This document shows, piece after piece, positions 8,422 to 17,519 of a stretch of DNA of 64,000 nt. The stretch is from assembly GCA_964648795.1 (NCBI GenBank), contig CAZYMB010000004.1:62001-126000 (forward strand). The letters run 5' to 3'. This DNA comes from JAHDDW01 sp964648795 (GTDB lineage Bacteria > Actinomycetota > Acidimicrobiia > Acidimicrobiales > SZUA-35). How positions within the stretch are numbered: the first letter of the stretch is position 1; every line of letters begins with the position of its first letter. A model generated the notes under the pieces. The model ran no database searches and was not told the DNA's origin. It worked only from the letters and a program-made list of their open reading frames with translations. The position numbers were made by a program, and so were the translations under genes.

Positions 8422-9949
8422 GTGCCCACACTTCGCTTAGCGATGAAACTGCTCCGTCAGTGACATCAAAGATGATGCCAGGAACGAAACCAAGAACAAC
8501 AATGAGAATTACGAACGGAACCCAAGCAATGTACTCGGTTGGGACTACGTCTTTAACATCTGGGTGGTCTTCGAATTCTTCAGATGGAGTACCAAAGGCC
8601 GTACGTTGAAGTAGCCACAGCAAGTATGCGGCGGCTAATACAGTACCGATTGCGGCTACAACCATATAGGTGCGGAAGACATAGACATTTAGGTCTCCAC
8701 CTGGGTTATAAGCTGCCAAGATTGCTGGGAATTCGCCCCAGAAACCTGCCAAACCAGGAAGCCCTAGCGATGCCATTGTCGTTATACCTAGGATCCAACC
8801 CATGCGTGGGGCTTGAACAAGCAAGCCACCAAGTCGCTTAATCTCGAGAGTGTGGTAGCGGTCCTTAACCGAGCCTGCGATAAAGAACAGCATTCCGGTT
8901 ATTAGGCCGTGCGCAACCATACCGAATATTGCGGCGTTGATCCCAAAGTCAGTAAGCGTTGAGATACCGAGCATGACATAACCCATGTGTGCAACCGAAG
9001 AGAAAGCAATTAAGCGCTTCATATCGGTTTGAGCCAAACAACCAAGAGCACCGTAGATGATACCGATAACAGCTAGGAGGCCTATCCATGGCGCCCATTC
9101 CTCTGCTGCTTGAGGCAGGATTGGAAGTGCGATTCTAATGAAACCGTAGGCACCAAGTTTTAGTAGTACAGCTGCCAAGATTACAGAGCCTTGAGTTGGA
9201 GCCTGAGTGTGAGCGTCAGGTAACCAAGTGTGGAATGGGAAGATTGGAACTTTGATACCAAAGCCCATGAACATCCCACCAAACAACAGCACCTGAGCTA
9301 GCAGGCTTACATTTTCGGATTGCACTCGGCTTGCAAGCTCAACGATATTGAATGTGTCCGCTCCAGTTAGCCAGTACAGCGAAAGGAAACTGACAAGCAT
9401 CAATGCCGAACCAAACAATGTGTAGAGGAAGAACTTGATTGCTGCGTATTGGCGTTGTGGACCTCCCCAGACCCCGATCATGAAATACATTGGCAACAGT
9501 GTGACTTCGAAGAACACGAAGAACAGGATCAGGTCACGAGCCACAAAGACACCGAGCATTCCTGTGTGTAACACAAGAGTCAGCATTAAGAATGCTTTGG
9601 CATTCCCAGGTGAAGGCACGTGGTTCCACGTGTAGATAATGACAAGTGGAACAACAAATAGGGTTAGCGCTATTAAGGGGAGCGAGATGCCATCGATACC
9701 AATTGCATAACGGGTGTCGATTACTTCTATCCAGCGTTTGTCTACTAAGAACTGCAATGTCGAAGAGTTATCGTAGTCAAAGTTAATGAAAAGTAGGATT
9801 CCGAAGAACGCTGAGACCAGCGACGCCCCTAGTGCGACTTGTTTCTGTAGCAGCTCATTCGTTTTGGGAATCCCCATCATGAGCAATGCACCAGCTAAAG
9901 GTGCAAACAGCATGAGGGTTATCCCCCAGGTATCTAGAAATTCACTCAT
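8411..9949 (-). CDS. nuoM: Complex I subunit M, 11-gene cluster
   Basis: Antiporter-like proton-translocating membrane subunit, 512 residues, with about 14 hydrophobic segments. Signature stretches are RYAIGIDGISLPLIALT near residue 80, FFEVTLLPMYFMIGVWGG with the key glutamate near residue 135, GFGIKVPIFPFHTWLPDAHTQAPTQGSVILAAVLLKLGAYG, and SSVAHMGYVMLG. Ends inside the start of nuoN; a 32-nt space separates it from nuoL, the largest gap inside this operon. Confidence 0.95.
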   Translation of the reverse strand: MSEFLDTWGITLMLFAPLAGALLMMGIPKTNELLQKQVALGASLVSAFFGILLFINFDYDNSSTLQFLVDKRWIEVIDTRYAIGIDGISLPLIALTLFVVPLVIIYTWNHVPSPGNAKAFLMLTLVLHTGMLGVFVARDLILFFVFFEVTLLPMYFMIGVWGGPQRQYAAIKFFLYTLFGSALMLVSFLSLYWLTGADTFNIVELASRVQSENVSLLAQVLLFGGMFMGFGIKVPIFPFHTWLPDAHTQAPTQGSVILAAVLLKLGAYGFIRIALPILPQAAEEWAPWIGLLAVIGIIYGALGCLAQTDMKRLIAFSSVAHMGYVMLGISTLTDFGINAAIFGMVAHGLITGMLFFIAGSVKDRYHTLEIKRLGGLLVQAPRMGWILGITTMASLGLPGLAGFWGEFPAILAAYNPGGDLNVYVFRTYMVVAAIGTVLAAAYLLWLLQRTAFGTPSEEFEDHPDVKDVVPTEYIAWVPFVILIVVLGFVPGIIFDVTDGAVSSLSEVWARAE

Positions 9950-9981
9950 AAATCACCTTTGATTCTAGTTCTTCCCATTCT

Positions 9982-12252
9982 TTACACTTCCCCAATTGCC
10001 AATACGAATACCACTGCAATTAATACAGCGGCACCAAACATGAGGGCCGCGTATTGGCGAACCTGGCCTGTTTGTAGTTTCTTTAAAGTTTCACCAGAAC
10101 CAGAGGCAGCAAATCCTGCGCCATCAACGGTTCGGTCGATAACGCCTTGGTCGAATCCTCTATAAAGTAAGCCACCAAACATGGCTGAGGCCTTACCGAC
10201 AGCGTTGACTATGCCATCTAGAACGTTCTGGTTAAACCAGTAAGCCATTCTCGCAACTACACCCTTGGTAGAGCCCGCAACAATGTTGGTGTAGAGATGG
10301 TCGAGGTAGTACTTGTTTTCCAAGATCTTGTAGCCCGATGCCAACAGTGGAACTCGTGACTTGACGCCATCTTTGTACTCTGTTGCATCTGGGTCAGAGG
10401 CATATAGCTTCTTGTAGTACTTACCAACAATGGCAATCGCTACCAACACTGCAAGCGTTGCAAAGATTGCTAGCGACAGGCTTGGCTTACCATGAGTGAA
10501 CCCGTTGATTTCTTCGTTAACAAACGTTGGGATTCCCTCTGGCTCGACCCAGTCTTCGAACTTGTGCGCAAAGCCTTCGATACCGATTGCTTTGACGAAA
10601 CCCGATGGCAAGTTCAAGAAACCGACTGTGGTTGCGAGGAAAGCAAGAATGATTAGTGGTGTTGTTATGCGCCAGCCGGATTCATGTGGTTCTTCGTGGC
10701 CACGATACTTGCCAAAGAATGTCAGCCAGACAGCTCTCGTCATATATGCAGCGGTTAGTACAGCTGTTATCGAGCCGAGTATGAAAGGAAGATAGTAGGT
10801 TCCATTGCCGCCCGTGCCAGGCCAAACACCGGCACCGACAAGAATTTCATCCTTAGACCAGAAACCGGCCAATGGAGGTAGGCCAGCCAGAGCTAGCGAG
10901 CCAATCATGAAAGTGGCAAAGGTTTTTGGCATAAATTTGCGCAAGCCACCCATGTCAGATTTCATATCAAAGCTGTGGTGCACGGCATGAGATACCGAGC
11001 CAGCGCCTAGAAACAAGCAAGCTTTAAAGAAGGCATGGGTGAAGAGGTGGAACATACCAGCGGTGTAGGCCCCAACGCCTAGCGCCATGACCATGTAACC
11101 AAGCTGTGAAACTGTGGAGTAAGCCAAGACTTTCTTTAAGTCTCTCTGCACGAAAGCAAGTAAGCCACCACCAACGGTTGTGATGCCTCCGATTACTGCC
11201 ATCACATTCCATGATGAACCAGCGATTGAGAAGCCTTCGAAGAAGACTGGGTAGAGGCGGCCAATCATATAGACACCGGCAACAACCATTGTTGCTGCGT
11301 GAATCAAAGCAGATACTGGAGTTGGGCCTGCCATAGCGTCCGGGAGCCATGTGTGAAGAACGAACTGTCCTGACTTGCTCATTACCGCTGCAAACAAACT
11401 CAATGATGCAATTAATAGAACACCTTGCGAGATGCCTCCCTCTTCACCTGAGAGAACGGCTTGGGTGTTGATTTCAGTAATGCTGAATGTGTTGCCAGCA
11501 GCAAAGAACAAAATGATGATACCGATTATTAACCCGACGTCGCCAACACGGTTAGTTAAGAAAGCTTTTAGTGCTGCATCGGAGTTTGGTTTCTCTTCCC
11601 ACCAGTGTCCAATAAGACCGAAAGAACAAACGCCTACGAGCTCCCAGCCAACTAGAAGCTGGATTGTAGAGGTTGATAGCACCATGAATAACATTGATGC
11701 TGTGAAGAGCGATAAGAAGGCAAAGTAGTGTGTGTAGCGACGGTCGCCGCCAACGTAGTCGGTTGAGTAGACGTGAACGAGTCCCGAGATCAATGTGACA
11801 ACAAAGAGCATCATGACTGACTGGCCATCAATCCATGTGCCGATACCTACATCTGGTGTATCTGCTTCAGCGGTTTCACCAAAGCTGAACCATTCGACCT
11901 CGGTAATAATTGGAGCGCCGCGAACTCCCTCTTCTCCTTCGATTTGAGTAATTGTTGTATCGCCTTCTACAAACAGCAGGCTTTCGGTTGCTCCGCCCTC
12001 GCCTGTAAAGGAAGCTTCTTCGATTTCAGAACTTGCTTCCGTTGAAGTTTCTTCTGTGATCTGGGCGATCCAAGTACCTGCAGCTAAACATGCAAGCACA
12101 AAGATAGAAAGAACAGAGGTTATGCCGATTTCGGCACCCTTGTATGGCAGTCGCTTGCCGAAAAACAGGATCAGCAAGAATGCAGTCGCCGGGATAGCTG
12201 GGAACAACCAAGCGTTAGAAAATATCCAGGCGATGTCTCCTACAGCTAACAT
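9982..12252 (-). CDS. nuoL: Complex I subunit L, 11-gene cluster, with acidic insertion
   Basis: The largest antiporter-like subunit of complex I, at the distal end of the membrane arm, with a lateral helix. At 756 residues it is about 100 longer than usual and than the second nuoL (645). Residues roughly 63-118 form an insertion rich in Glu, Ser and Thr between the first two transmembrane segments and the conserved WFSFG...GTWIDGQSVMM strand. The core is typical: GWELVGVCSFGLIGHWWEEK, LHTWLPDAMAGPTPVSALIHAATMVVAGVYMIGR, and KVLAYSTVSQLGYM. The C-terminal part (from about residue 560) is likely the lateral-helix region and final anchor. Four nt separate it from nuoK. Confidence 0.95.
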   Translation of the reverse strand: MLAVGDIAWIFSNAWLFPAIPATAFLLILFFGKRLPYKGAEIGITSVLSIFVLACLAAGTWIAQITEETSTEASSEIEEASFTGEGGATESLLFVEGDTTITQIEGEEGVRGAPIITEVEWFSFGETAEADTPDVGIGTWIDGQSVMMLFVVTLISGLVHVYSTDYVGGDRRYTHYFAFLSLFTASMLFMVLSTSTIQLLVGWELVGVCSFGLIGHWWEEKPNSDAALKAFLTNRVGDVGLIIGIIILFFAAGNTFSITEINTQAVLSGEEGGISQGVLLIASLSLFAAVMSKSGQFVLHTWLPDAMAGPTPVSALIHAATMVVAGVYMIGRLYPVFFEGFSIAGSSWNVMAVIGGITTVGGGLLAFVQRDLKKVLAYSTVSQLGYMVMALGVGAYTAGMFHLFTHAFFKACLFLGAGSVSHAVHHSFDMKSDMGGLRKFMPKTFATFMIGSLALAGLPPLAGFWSKDEILVGAGVWPGTGGNGTYYLPFILGSITAVLTAAYMTRAVWLTFFGKYRGHEEPHESGWRITTPLIILAFLATTVGFLNLPSGFVKAIGIEGFAHKFEDWVEPEGIPTFVNEEINGFTHGKPSLSLAIFATLAVLVAIAIVGKYYKKLYASDPDATEYKDGVKSRVPLLASGYKILENKYYLDHLYTNIVAGSTKGVVARMAYWFNQNVLDGIVNAVGKASAMFGGLLYRGFDQGVIDRTVDGAGFAASGSGETLKKLQTGQVRQYAALMFGAAVLIAVVFVLAIGEV

Positions 12253-12256
12253 AGAC

Positions 12257-12556
12257 CTACCCCTTCAGCGCATTCGCTTTGGAAACATCAATGTTTCGAC
12301 GGTTCCTATATATAAGGAGCACGATGGCCAGACCTACGCCCACTTCTGCGGCCGCTACAGCAATAACGAACAAAGCAAATACTTGGCCAGCCAAGTCGCC
12401 ATTGAAAGCTCCGAAGGCAATCAAGTTGATATTCACTGCGTTTAAGATCAACTCAATTGACATCAATACGAGTACACCGTTTTTACGGGTGAGTACTCCG
12501 TAGACACCGATTGCAAACAAGACTGCAGCGAAGAATAAAAACTGAGATAGAAACAT
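12257..12556 (-). CDS. nuoK: Complex I subunit K, 11-gene cluster
   Basis: Small three-helix membrane subunit, 99 residues from the ATG at 12556. Shows the family core GVLTRKNGVLVLMSIELILNAVNINLIAF, including the conserved transmembrane glutamates, then AAAEVGVGLAIVLLIYRNRRNID. An in-frame start further upstream (12586) would run into nuoJ. The ATG at 12556, one base after the nuoJ stop, gives the family length. Confidence 0.93.
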   Translation of the reverse strand: MFLSQFLFFAAVLFAIGVYGVLTRKNGVLVLMSIELILNAVNINLIAFGAFNGDLAGQVFALFVIAVAAAEVGVGLAIVLLIYRNRRNIDVSKANALKG

Positions 12557-12557
12557 G

Positions 12558-13097
12558 TCAGTCCTTCCTCGCAATAACGACAGCACCTATCAAAGCAGCT
12601 AATAGCAGTACTGATAGCGCTTCGAAGGCAACGATGTAGGTTGAGAATATTTCGACTGCAACTTCTGAGGTACGCTGCGGCTGACGGTCTCTCGGCAACG
12701 ATACTTCGCCGAAGAACTCCCAGATTGAGAAACTCAAGATTAGTAGCATCCCCAGCGACACAAGACCGCCTAACCATTTCTGGTCGTGGTCTAAGTCGGT
12801 GTCTGCGCCGATCTGTGTTCTGGTTAACATCACACCGAAGAGCAACAGCACCATAATGGCGCCAAGGTAAACCAAGATCTGTGTGGCAGCAGCAAACTCT
12901 GCGCCAAGAATAATGTATGTTCCGGCTACTATGCTCAATACAACAAGTAGGTACAGCGCAGCGTGTACGACGTTGTCAGTTGTAACCATCTTTAACGCAG
13001 CTACTACACCGACCAAAGCCATCAGATAGAAAAAGATCGAGACGATCCATTCACCAGTTTCAGACAGCGGGGTACCTTGAGCCAGAAGTTCGATCAT
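12558..13097 (-). CDS. nuoJ: Complex I subunit J, 11-gene cluster
   Basis: Five-helix membrane subunit near the quinone-proximal part of the arm, 179 residues. Family region: VVHAALYLLVVLSIVAGTYIILGAEFAAATQILVYLGAIMVLLLFGVML, the helix that forms a pi-bulge in known structures. Its ATG overlaps the nuoI stop (ATGA), and nuoK follows after one base. Confidence 0.93.
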   Translation of the reverse strand: MIELLAQGTPLSETGEWIVSIFFYLMALVGVVAALKMVTTDNVVHAALYLLVVLSIVAGTYIILGAEFAAATQILVYLGAIMVLLLFGVMLTRTQIGADTDLDHDQKWLGGLVSLGMLLILSFSIWEFFGEVSLPRDRQPQRTSEVAVEIFSTYIVAFEALSVLLLAALIGAVVIARKD

Positions 13098-13600
13098 TCG
13101 GGCCTCGGAACTTTCTTAGCTTTTACTTCTGAGCCTGCTTCGTAGGCCTCAAAGTCTGGAACTGTTTCCATCCATTCGCCGAGCTTTGACTTGTCGTGCA
13201 ATAAGTCAGAAATTTTTGGTTCTGAGTATTCGTACTCAGGTGACCAAAAAAGCGCTTCGAATGGACACACTTCAACGCAAATACCGCAGTACATGCAAAG
13301 TGAGTAGTCGATATCAAAGCGGTCGAGCTTGTTTACAGTGCGTGGCTTTCCACCAGCACGACGTGGTGGCGCTAGTTCTTTATGGCCTTCTATATATATG
13401 CACCAGTCTGGGCATTCTCTGGCGCACAACATGCACGAAGTGCAGTTGTCTTCGTGTAGTGCAATAACTCCACGAGCTCGTGGGACTGGATCTTCTTTTT
13501 CGTGTGGATACTGAACGGTTTCGGCGCCCTTAACAACGGTCTTGGTCATCTCGCCGAGAGTCATTCCTAGACCTTTGATTACACCTGGAATTAGACCCAT
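13094..13600 (-). CDS. nuoI: Complex I subunit I, 11-gene cluster (two 4Fe-4S)
   Basis: Ferredoxin-like subunit carrying clusters N6a and N6b, which hand electrons to NuoB. It has 168 residues. Both four-cysteine motifs are intact: C53, C56, C59, C63 (CTSCMLCARECP) and C102, C105, C108, C112 (CMYCGICVEVCP). The N-terminal amphipathic helix (MGLIPGVIKGLGMTLGEM) should lie on the membrane. With no NuoEFG encoded here, this subunit is a possible electron entry point of the 11-subunit complex. Start overlaps the nuoH stop as TAATG. Confidence 0.95.
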   Translation of the reverse strand: MGLIPGVIKGLGMTLGEMTKTVVKGAETVQYPHEKEDPVPRARGVIALHEDNCTSCMLCARECPDWCIYIEGHKELAPPRRAGGKPRTVNKLDRFDIDYSLCMYCGICVEVCPFEALFWSPEYEYSEPKISDLLHDKSKLGEWMETVPDFEAYEAGSEVKAKKVPRPE

Positions 13601-14646
13601 TAGAACACCACCTTTAGAATGCCAGTCGCAGCAATGTTGACTAGCGAAATTGGGATCAGTATTTTCCAGGCAAATGACTGGAGCTGATCTTCACGAAAGC
13701 GTGGGTAAGTAAAGCGAACCCAGTAAATCACGAATGTGATAGCCAACATCTTTAAGATCATGATGATTGGCCCAACAAAGTTGAATAGGTTCGAGTATGG
13801 GTCGAGCCCCAGTAGCTCTGTGACAAATGGCGGCACTGACCAACCACCCAAGAATAAAGTTGCACCTAAGAACGCAAAGATGTTAGCTGTTGCGAACTCG
13901 CCGATAAAGAACATTAGGAACCTAAAGCCCGAGTACTCGGTCATAAAACCAGTTACTAGCTCTGATTCAGCGACTGGCATGTCAAATGGTGTCTGTGTTA
14001 ACTCTGCCTGTACAGCGATGAAGAAGATTATGAAGCCAACGAATTGAGTGATAATGAATGGGTTGCCAAGTGCGCCCCATCCAAATAACTCGCCACTAAT
14101 TTGTGCATCAACAATGCCCTGCAAGTTAAGTGTGCCGGCCTGAATTACTACACCAACAACCGCTAGAACAAGTGGTAACTCGTAAGCGATTAGCTGTCCG
14201 GCTGCACGTAAGCCACCGAGTAGTGAATACTTTGACGAGCTTGCCCAACCAGCCATTAACACGCCAATGACCGAGACTGACGATACGGCTAGCGCGAAGA
14301 AGATTCCGGTGTCGAAATTAACGAAGAAGGCATCTGGCCCAAATGGAACTACCAAAGCAAGCAAGAAAGAGGAAATAATAACTACGTATGGTGCTGCGGT
14401 GTAGACAAAGCGGTCAGCATTGTCGGGAATGATGTCTTCTTTTTGTGCAGACTTTCCAAGCTCAGCTAAAAGTTGCATCGAGCCAAAGGGGCCTGCTTCC
14501 ATTGGACCAAGCCGGCTCTGCATAAACGAAACCATCTTGAATAGATATAAGTAGACGGTTGCTCCAGCGGGAACAAGGACAACTAAGAAGGCAAAGAACA
14601 GTCTCACAATAGTTTCTTGCCAAAAGGCTAATTCGAAAGCGAGCAT
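13600..14646 (-). CDS. nuoH: Complex I subunit H, 11-gene cluster
   Basis: Membrane subunit that forms the quinone chamber with NuoB and NuoD, 348 residues and about eight transmembrane segments. Conserved parts: SFMQSRLGPMEAGPFGSMQLLAELGKSAQKEDIIP, AGWASSSKYSLLGGLRAAGQLIAYELPL, and QTPFDMPVAESELVTGFMTEYSG, which carries the acidic residues of the quinone-coupling loop. The open frame continues upstream to 14730 inside nuoD; the ATG at 14646 overlaps the nuoD stop as TAATG and gives the normal N-terminus. Confidence 0.95.
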   Translation of the reverse strand: MLAFELAFWQETIVRLFFAFLVVLVPAGATVYLYLFKMVSFMQSRLGPMEAGPFGSMQLLAELGKSAQKEDIIPDNADRFVYTAAPYVVIISSFLLALVVPFGPDAFFVNFDTGIFFALAVSSVSVIGVLMAGWASSSKYSLLGGLRAAGQLIAYELPLVLAVVGVVIQAGTLNLQGIVDAQISGELFGWGALGNPFIITQFVGFIIFFIAVQAELTQTPFDMPVAESELVTGFMTEYSGFRFLMFFIGEFATANIFAFLGATLFLGGWSVPPFVTELLGLDPYSNLFNFVGPIIMILKMLAITFVIYWVRFTYPRFREDQLQSFAWKILIPISLVNIAATGILKVVF

Positions 14647-15872
14647 TAGCGGTCTAAATCCCCCAAGATGAAGTACAGAGAAGCAAGGATAGTAATAACA
14701 TCCGGCACGTATGCACCTTTCAACACCCAAGGGGTGATTGACATGTTAGAGAAACTTGCGGTTCGAATCTTGACTCTGAATGGTTCTAGGCCACCTTTAG
14801 AAATAACGTAGTATCCCATCTCCCCTAGTGGGTTTTCTGTTGCCACATAAGCTTCGCCTGCTGGAACTTTAATAATGCGTGGGACCTTCGCCATGATTGG
14901 TCCACCTGGCAAACCATCAAGAAGTTGCTCTACCATGCGACATGACTCACGTGTTTCTTGTAGCCGCACCCAGTAGCGAGCAAACGAGTCACCATCTGGG
15001 TGAGTCCAAACTTTCCAGTCAAGTTTGTCGTAAGGCAGAGGCAAATCTTGGTCTCGACGTAGGTCCCAGTCGACGCCTGATGCTCTAATGTTTGCGCCAG
15101 TCATACCGTATTCGATGGCTTTGTCTCTTGGTATTACACCAATGCCTCGGGTACGGTTCTGAAAGATTTCATTGCCAACAATTAGACCTTCAGCCTGATC
15201 GCAGAACGATTTGATCTTGTTGATCGCAGTTCGTGTGCCTTGTATCCAACCAGCTGGCAAGTCGTCTTTAACTCCACCGATGCGGTTGAAATTCGGGTGG
15301 AATCGTCCACCAGTTGCTGCTTCGATCTGGTTAAGAATTAGCTCTCGATCACGCAATGCATAGAACATTGGGGTAACAGCGCCTAGCTGAACACCCATGT
15401 CGCCTAAGAACAGGACAATGTTGGCGATGCGGCCCATTTCGAACAACAAGGTTCTAATCCACTGCGCACGTTCTGGTGCTTCAATCTCCATTAGACGTTC
15501 GCTTGCAAGTACGAATGGAACTTCGTTGGCGAAACTACCAACCCAGTCGATTCGATTTATAAGAGTTGTTACTTGTGGGAAGCTTCTAACTTCGGCCAAC
15601 TTTTCGTAACCTCGGTGCATGTAACCAAGCACTGGGTCTACCTTGGTAACTTGCTCACCGTCGAGACGAACAATTACACGTAGCGTTCCGTGTGTTGCCG
15701 GGTGCTGTGGCCCAATGTTTAGGGTCATGCCTTCAGCTTCGAGCTCTACATTTACTCTTGCATCTGCGGCTTGGGCTGAAACATATTGGATCTGACGGTC
15801 AGACAGGCTGCCGTCTTGTTCTAACGGAACTTCAACTTCTGTTTCACCCGTTGGGGTTAAAGAGTCTGTCAC
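14646..15872 (-). CDS. nuoD: Complex I subunit D, 11-gene cluster
   Basis: 49-kDa-type quinone-site subunit, 408 residues from the GTG at 15872, which overlaps the nuoC stop (GTGA). Signature MTLNIGPQHPATHGTLRVIVRLDGE carries the quinone-site histidine, followed by DPVLGYMHRGYEKLAE and RASGVDWDLRRDQDLPLPYDKLDW. An N-terminal tail of about 45 residues is acidic and low in complexity. The open frame continues to 15980 but overlaps nuoC there. NuoC and NuoD are separate genes in this cluster, as in the second one. Confidence 0.95.
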   Translation of the reverse strand: MTDSLTPTGETEVEVPLEQDGSLSDRQIQYVSAQAADARVNVELEAEGMTLNIGPQHPATHGTLRVIVRLDGEQVTKVDPVLGYMHRGYEKLAEVRSFPQVTTLINRIDWVGSFANEVPFVLASERLMEIEAPERAQWIRTLLFEMGRIANIVLFLGDMGVQLGAVTPMFYALRDRELILNQIEAATGGRFHPNFNRIGGVKDDLPAGWIQGTRTAINKIKSFCDQAEGLIVGNEIFQNRTRGIGVIPRDKAIEYGMTGANIRASGVDWDLRRDQDLPLPYDKLDWKVWTHPDGDSFARYWVRLQETRESCRMVEQLLDGLPGGPIMAKVPRIIKVPAGEAYVATENPLGEMGYYVISKGGLEPFRVKIRTASFSNMSITPWVLKGAYVPDVITILASLYFILGDLDR

Positions 15873-16591
15873 TGCGCCCCCACATCTGGGTTCTGGGTAC
15901 TTGCTCCACTTGGAGTCGTTTTTGGAGCTTGCCCCTCGTCTTTTTCGGGCATTAGTTCGACATCCACAATGCCCGGCCATGGTTTAACCAGCCGGGCCAT
16001 TAAAGGGAAGTCTTTGCGCAGCGGATTGCCCTCAAAACCGCTTGGAAGGTAGATATTTCGCAAGTTTTCGTGGCCTACAAAGTTGATTCCGAACATTTCA
16101 TAGGCTTCACGTTCGTGCCACTGGGCACCACCAAATAGGTCGGTCCATGTTTGGACTTCTAGTGAGTCCCCTAAGTCTGCCTTTACTGTTACCCCAAGCT
16201 TTTTTTCGATTGAGTACAGTCGAGCAAAAATTTGGAACCTGGTATCTCCACCGGCAAGCCCAGTTGCGATTTCTTCACCTGTTACTTCAGCTGCTTCTGT
16301 GTTCCCAAGTTGAATATCTACTGCCGAGTCGAGGCTTCGACCAAACGGAGATTCTTTCCAGTCGATGGCTGAGAGAAAGTCAAAGAAACCGAACCCCATT
16401 TTCTGTGACAGCACTTCACCAAAACGGTGCCATGATTGGATTTGCACCCGCACTGTTAGGTCTTGACCCATCTCCAGATGTTCGCCAACTAGAGCCGGAC
16501 CTAGTTCGTCTTTGATTTCTTCGAGAAGTTCTTCGCGTGCGGGGTCTGCTGCGTTTTCAATTACTGGTGTTTCTTCTTCAGCTGAGGGCAA
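15869..16591 (-). CDS. nuoC: Complex I subunit C, 11-gene cluster
   Basis: 30-kDa-type peripheral subunit, 240 residues. The family signature is WHEREAYEMFGINFVGHENLRNIYLPSGFEGNPLRKDFPL near residues 155-195. It is longer than usual through an acidic N-terminal stretch (EEETPVIENAADPAREELLEEIKDELG) and a C-terminal Pro/Thr/Ser tail. The start is a TTG with a strong AAGGGGGA Shine-Dalgarno sequence about 6 nt upstream, and it overlaps the end of nuoB by 14 nt. Confidence 0.93.
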   Translation of the reverse strand: MPSAEEETPVIENAADPAREELLEEIKDELGPALVGEHLEMGQDLTVRVQIQSWHRFGEVLSQKMGFGFFDFLSAIDWKESPFGRSLDSAVDIQLGNTEAAEVTGEEIATGLAGGDTRFQIFARLYSIEKKLGVTVKADLGDSLEVQTWTDLFGGAQWHEREAYEMFGINFVGHENLRNIYLPSGFEGNPLRKDFPLMARLVKPWPGIVDVELMPEKDEGQAPKTTPSGASTQNPDVGAQ

Positions 16592-17078
16592 GAGGGTCCC
16601 CCTTCCACTTTTCGCTCATGTCTTCGTTCTGGATAAGTTCTTGAAGTAGCACAATGCCTTCAAGTAGAGCTTCTGGACGTGGTGGACAACCAGGAACATA
16701 GACATCTACTGGAATGATCTGGTCTACGCCTTTAGTGACCGAATAGCTGTCCCAATAAGGACCACCACAGTTGGCGCAAGACCCCATGGATATAACGTAT
16801 TTAGGCTCTGGCATCTGTTCGTAGAGCCGACGTACAGCTGGAGCCATCTTGTCGGTCACAGTGCCTGAGATTATTACGAGGTCGGCTTGACGTGGGCTTG
16901 CGGGTAGTGGGATGACGCCTAGACGCATCACGTCGTAGCGAGGCGAAGCTAAAGTGGCCGCCATTTCGATTGCGCAGCAAGCTAGGCCCCATTGGTAAAC
17001 CCAAAGCGAGTATTTGCGGCTCATGTTTAGAAGGCGGGTTAGCCCTTTTGGCATTTTGCCTGATTCGACTAAGCCCAC
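16578..17078 (-). CDS. nuoB: Complex I subunit B, 11-gene cluster (cluster N2)
   Basis: Carries the terminal 4Fe-4S cluster N2 that reduces quinone, 166 residues. All four ligands are visible: the tandem cysteines in GLACCAIEMAATLASPRYD, the cysteine in ISMGSCANCGG, and the one in VPGCPPRPEALLEG. GTG start at 17078 with a GGGG-type Shine-Dalgarno sequence; overlaps the end of nuoA by 10 nt. Confidence 0.95.
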   Translation of the reverse strand: MGLVESGKMPKGLTRLLNMSRKYSLWVYQWGLACCAIEMAATLASPRYDVMRLGVIPLPASPRQADLVIISGTVTDKMAPAVRRLYEQMPEPKYVISMGSCANCGGPYWDSYSVTKGVDQIIPVDVYVPGCPPRPEALLEGIVLLQELIQNEDMSEKWKGDPLALS

Positions 17079-17440
17079 TTGAGTACCCCTTTACGCCATG
17101 CGTACCCAAGCCCTAGAGCAAGGATGAAAATAAAGATGACCATCTCTACTAAACCGAAGAAACCGAGCTGTTCAAGGATTGTCGCCCAAGGAAAGATGAA
17201 CACGGCCTCAACGTCGAACATTACGAATAGAAGAGCAAAAATGTAGTAGCGAACCTGGCTTTGTGACCAGCCGTCACCGATTGGTTCGACACCGCCCTCA
17301 TAGTTTTTGACCTTGCCAGCGCTTGGTCTAGAGGGTCGTAGAGCGGAGGCAACACTGATTAAACCACCGACAGCAGCCGTGGCTAAGATCATGAAAAAGA
17401 AGATGAGCAGGTATTCTCGGAAAAACTCCGACACAGCCAA
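17069..17440 (-). CDS. nuoA: Complex I subunit A, 11-gene cluster (first gene)
   Basis: Three-helix membrane subunit, 123 residues, with the family stretch KVKNYEGGVEPIGDGWSQSQVRYYIFALLFVMFDVEAVFIFPWA. First gene of the 11-gene operon running to 6886. The apparent start is TTG at 17440, with GTG two codons later as an alternative. Upstream (17441-17519) a weak TTGGTG/TAAATA pair 17 nt apart on the minus strand could be the operon promoter, but I would not rely on it. Confidence 0.93.
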   Translation of the reverse strand: MAVSEFFREYLLIFFFMILATAAVGGLISVASALRPSRPSAGKVKNYEGGVEPIGDGWSQSQVRYYIFALLFVMFDVEAVFIFPWATILEQLGFFGLVEMVIFIFILALGLGYAWRKGVLKWA

Positions 17441-17519
17441 ATACTCTATCTCACAGACCCTTTGGGGTTGCGGTTTTAGGACTATTTAGAGCCAGTTTTG
17501 AGTTACACCAACGGCACAC

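Noticed and set aside
6886..17440. Missing nuoEFG as an assembly error or deletion
   Set aside because: Neighbouring genes D and H overlap by one base and there are no Ns, so nothing has dropped out.
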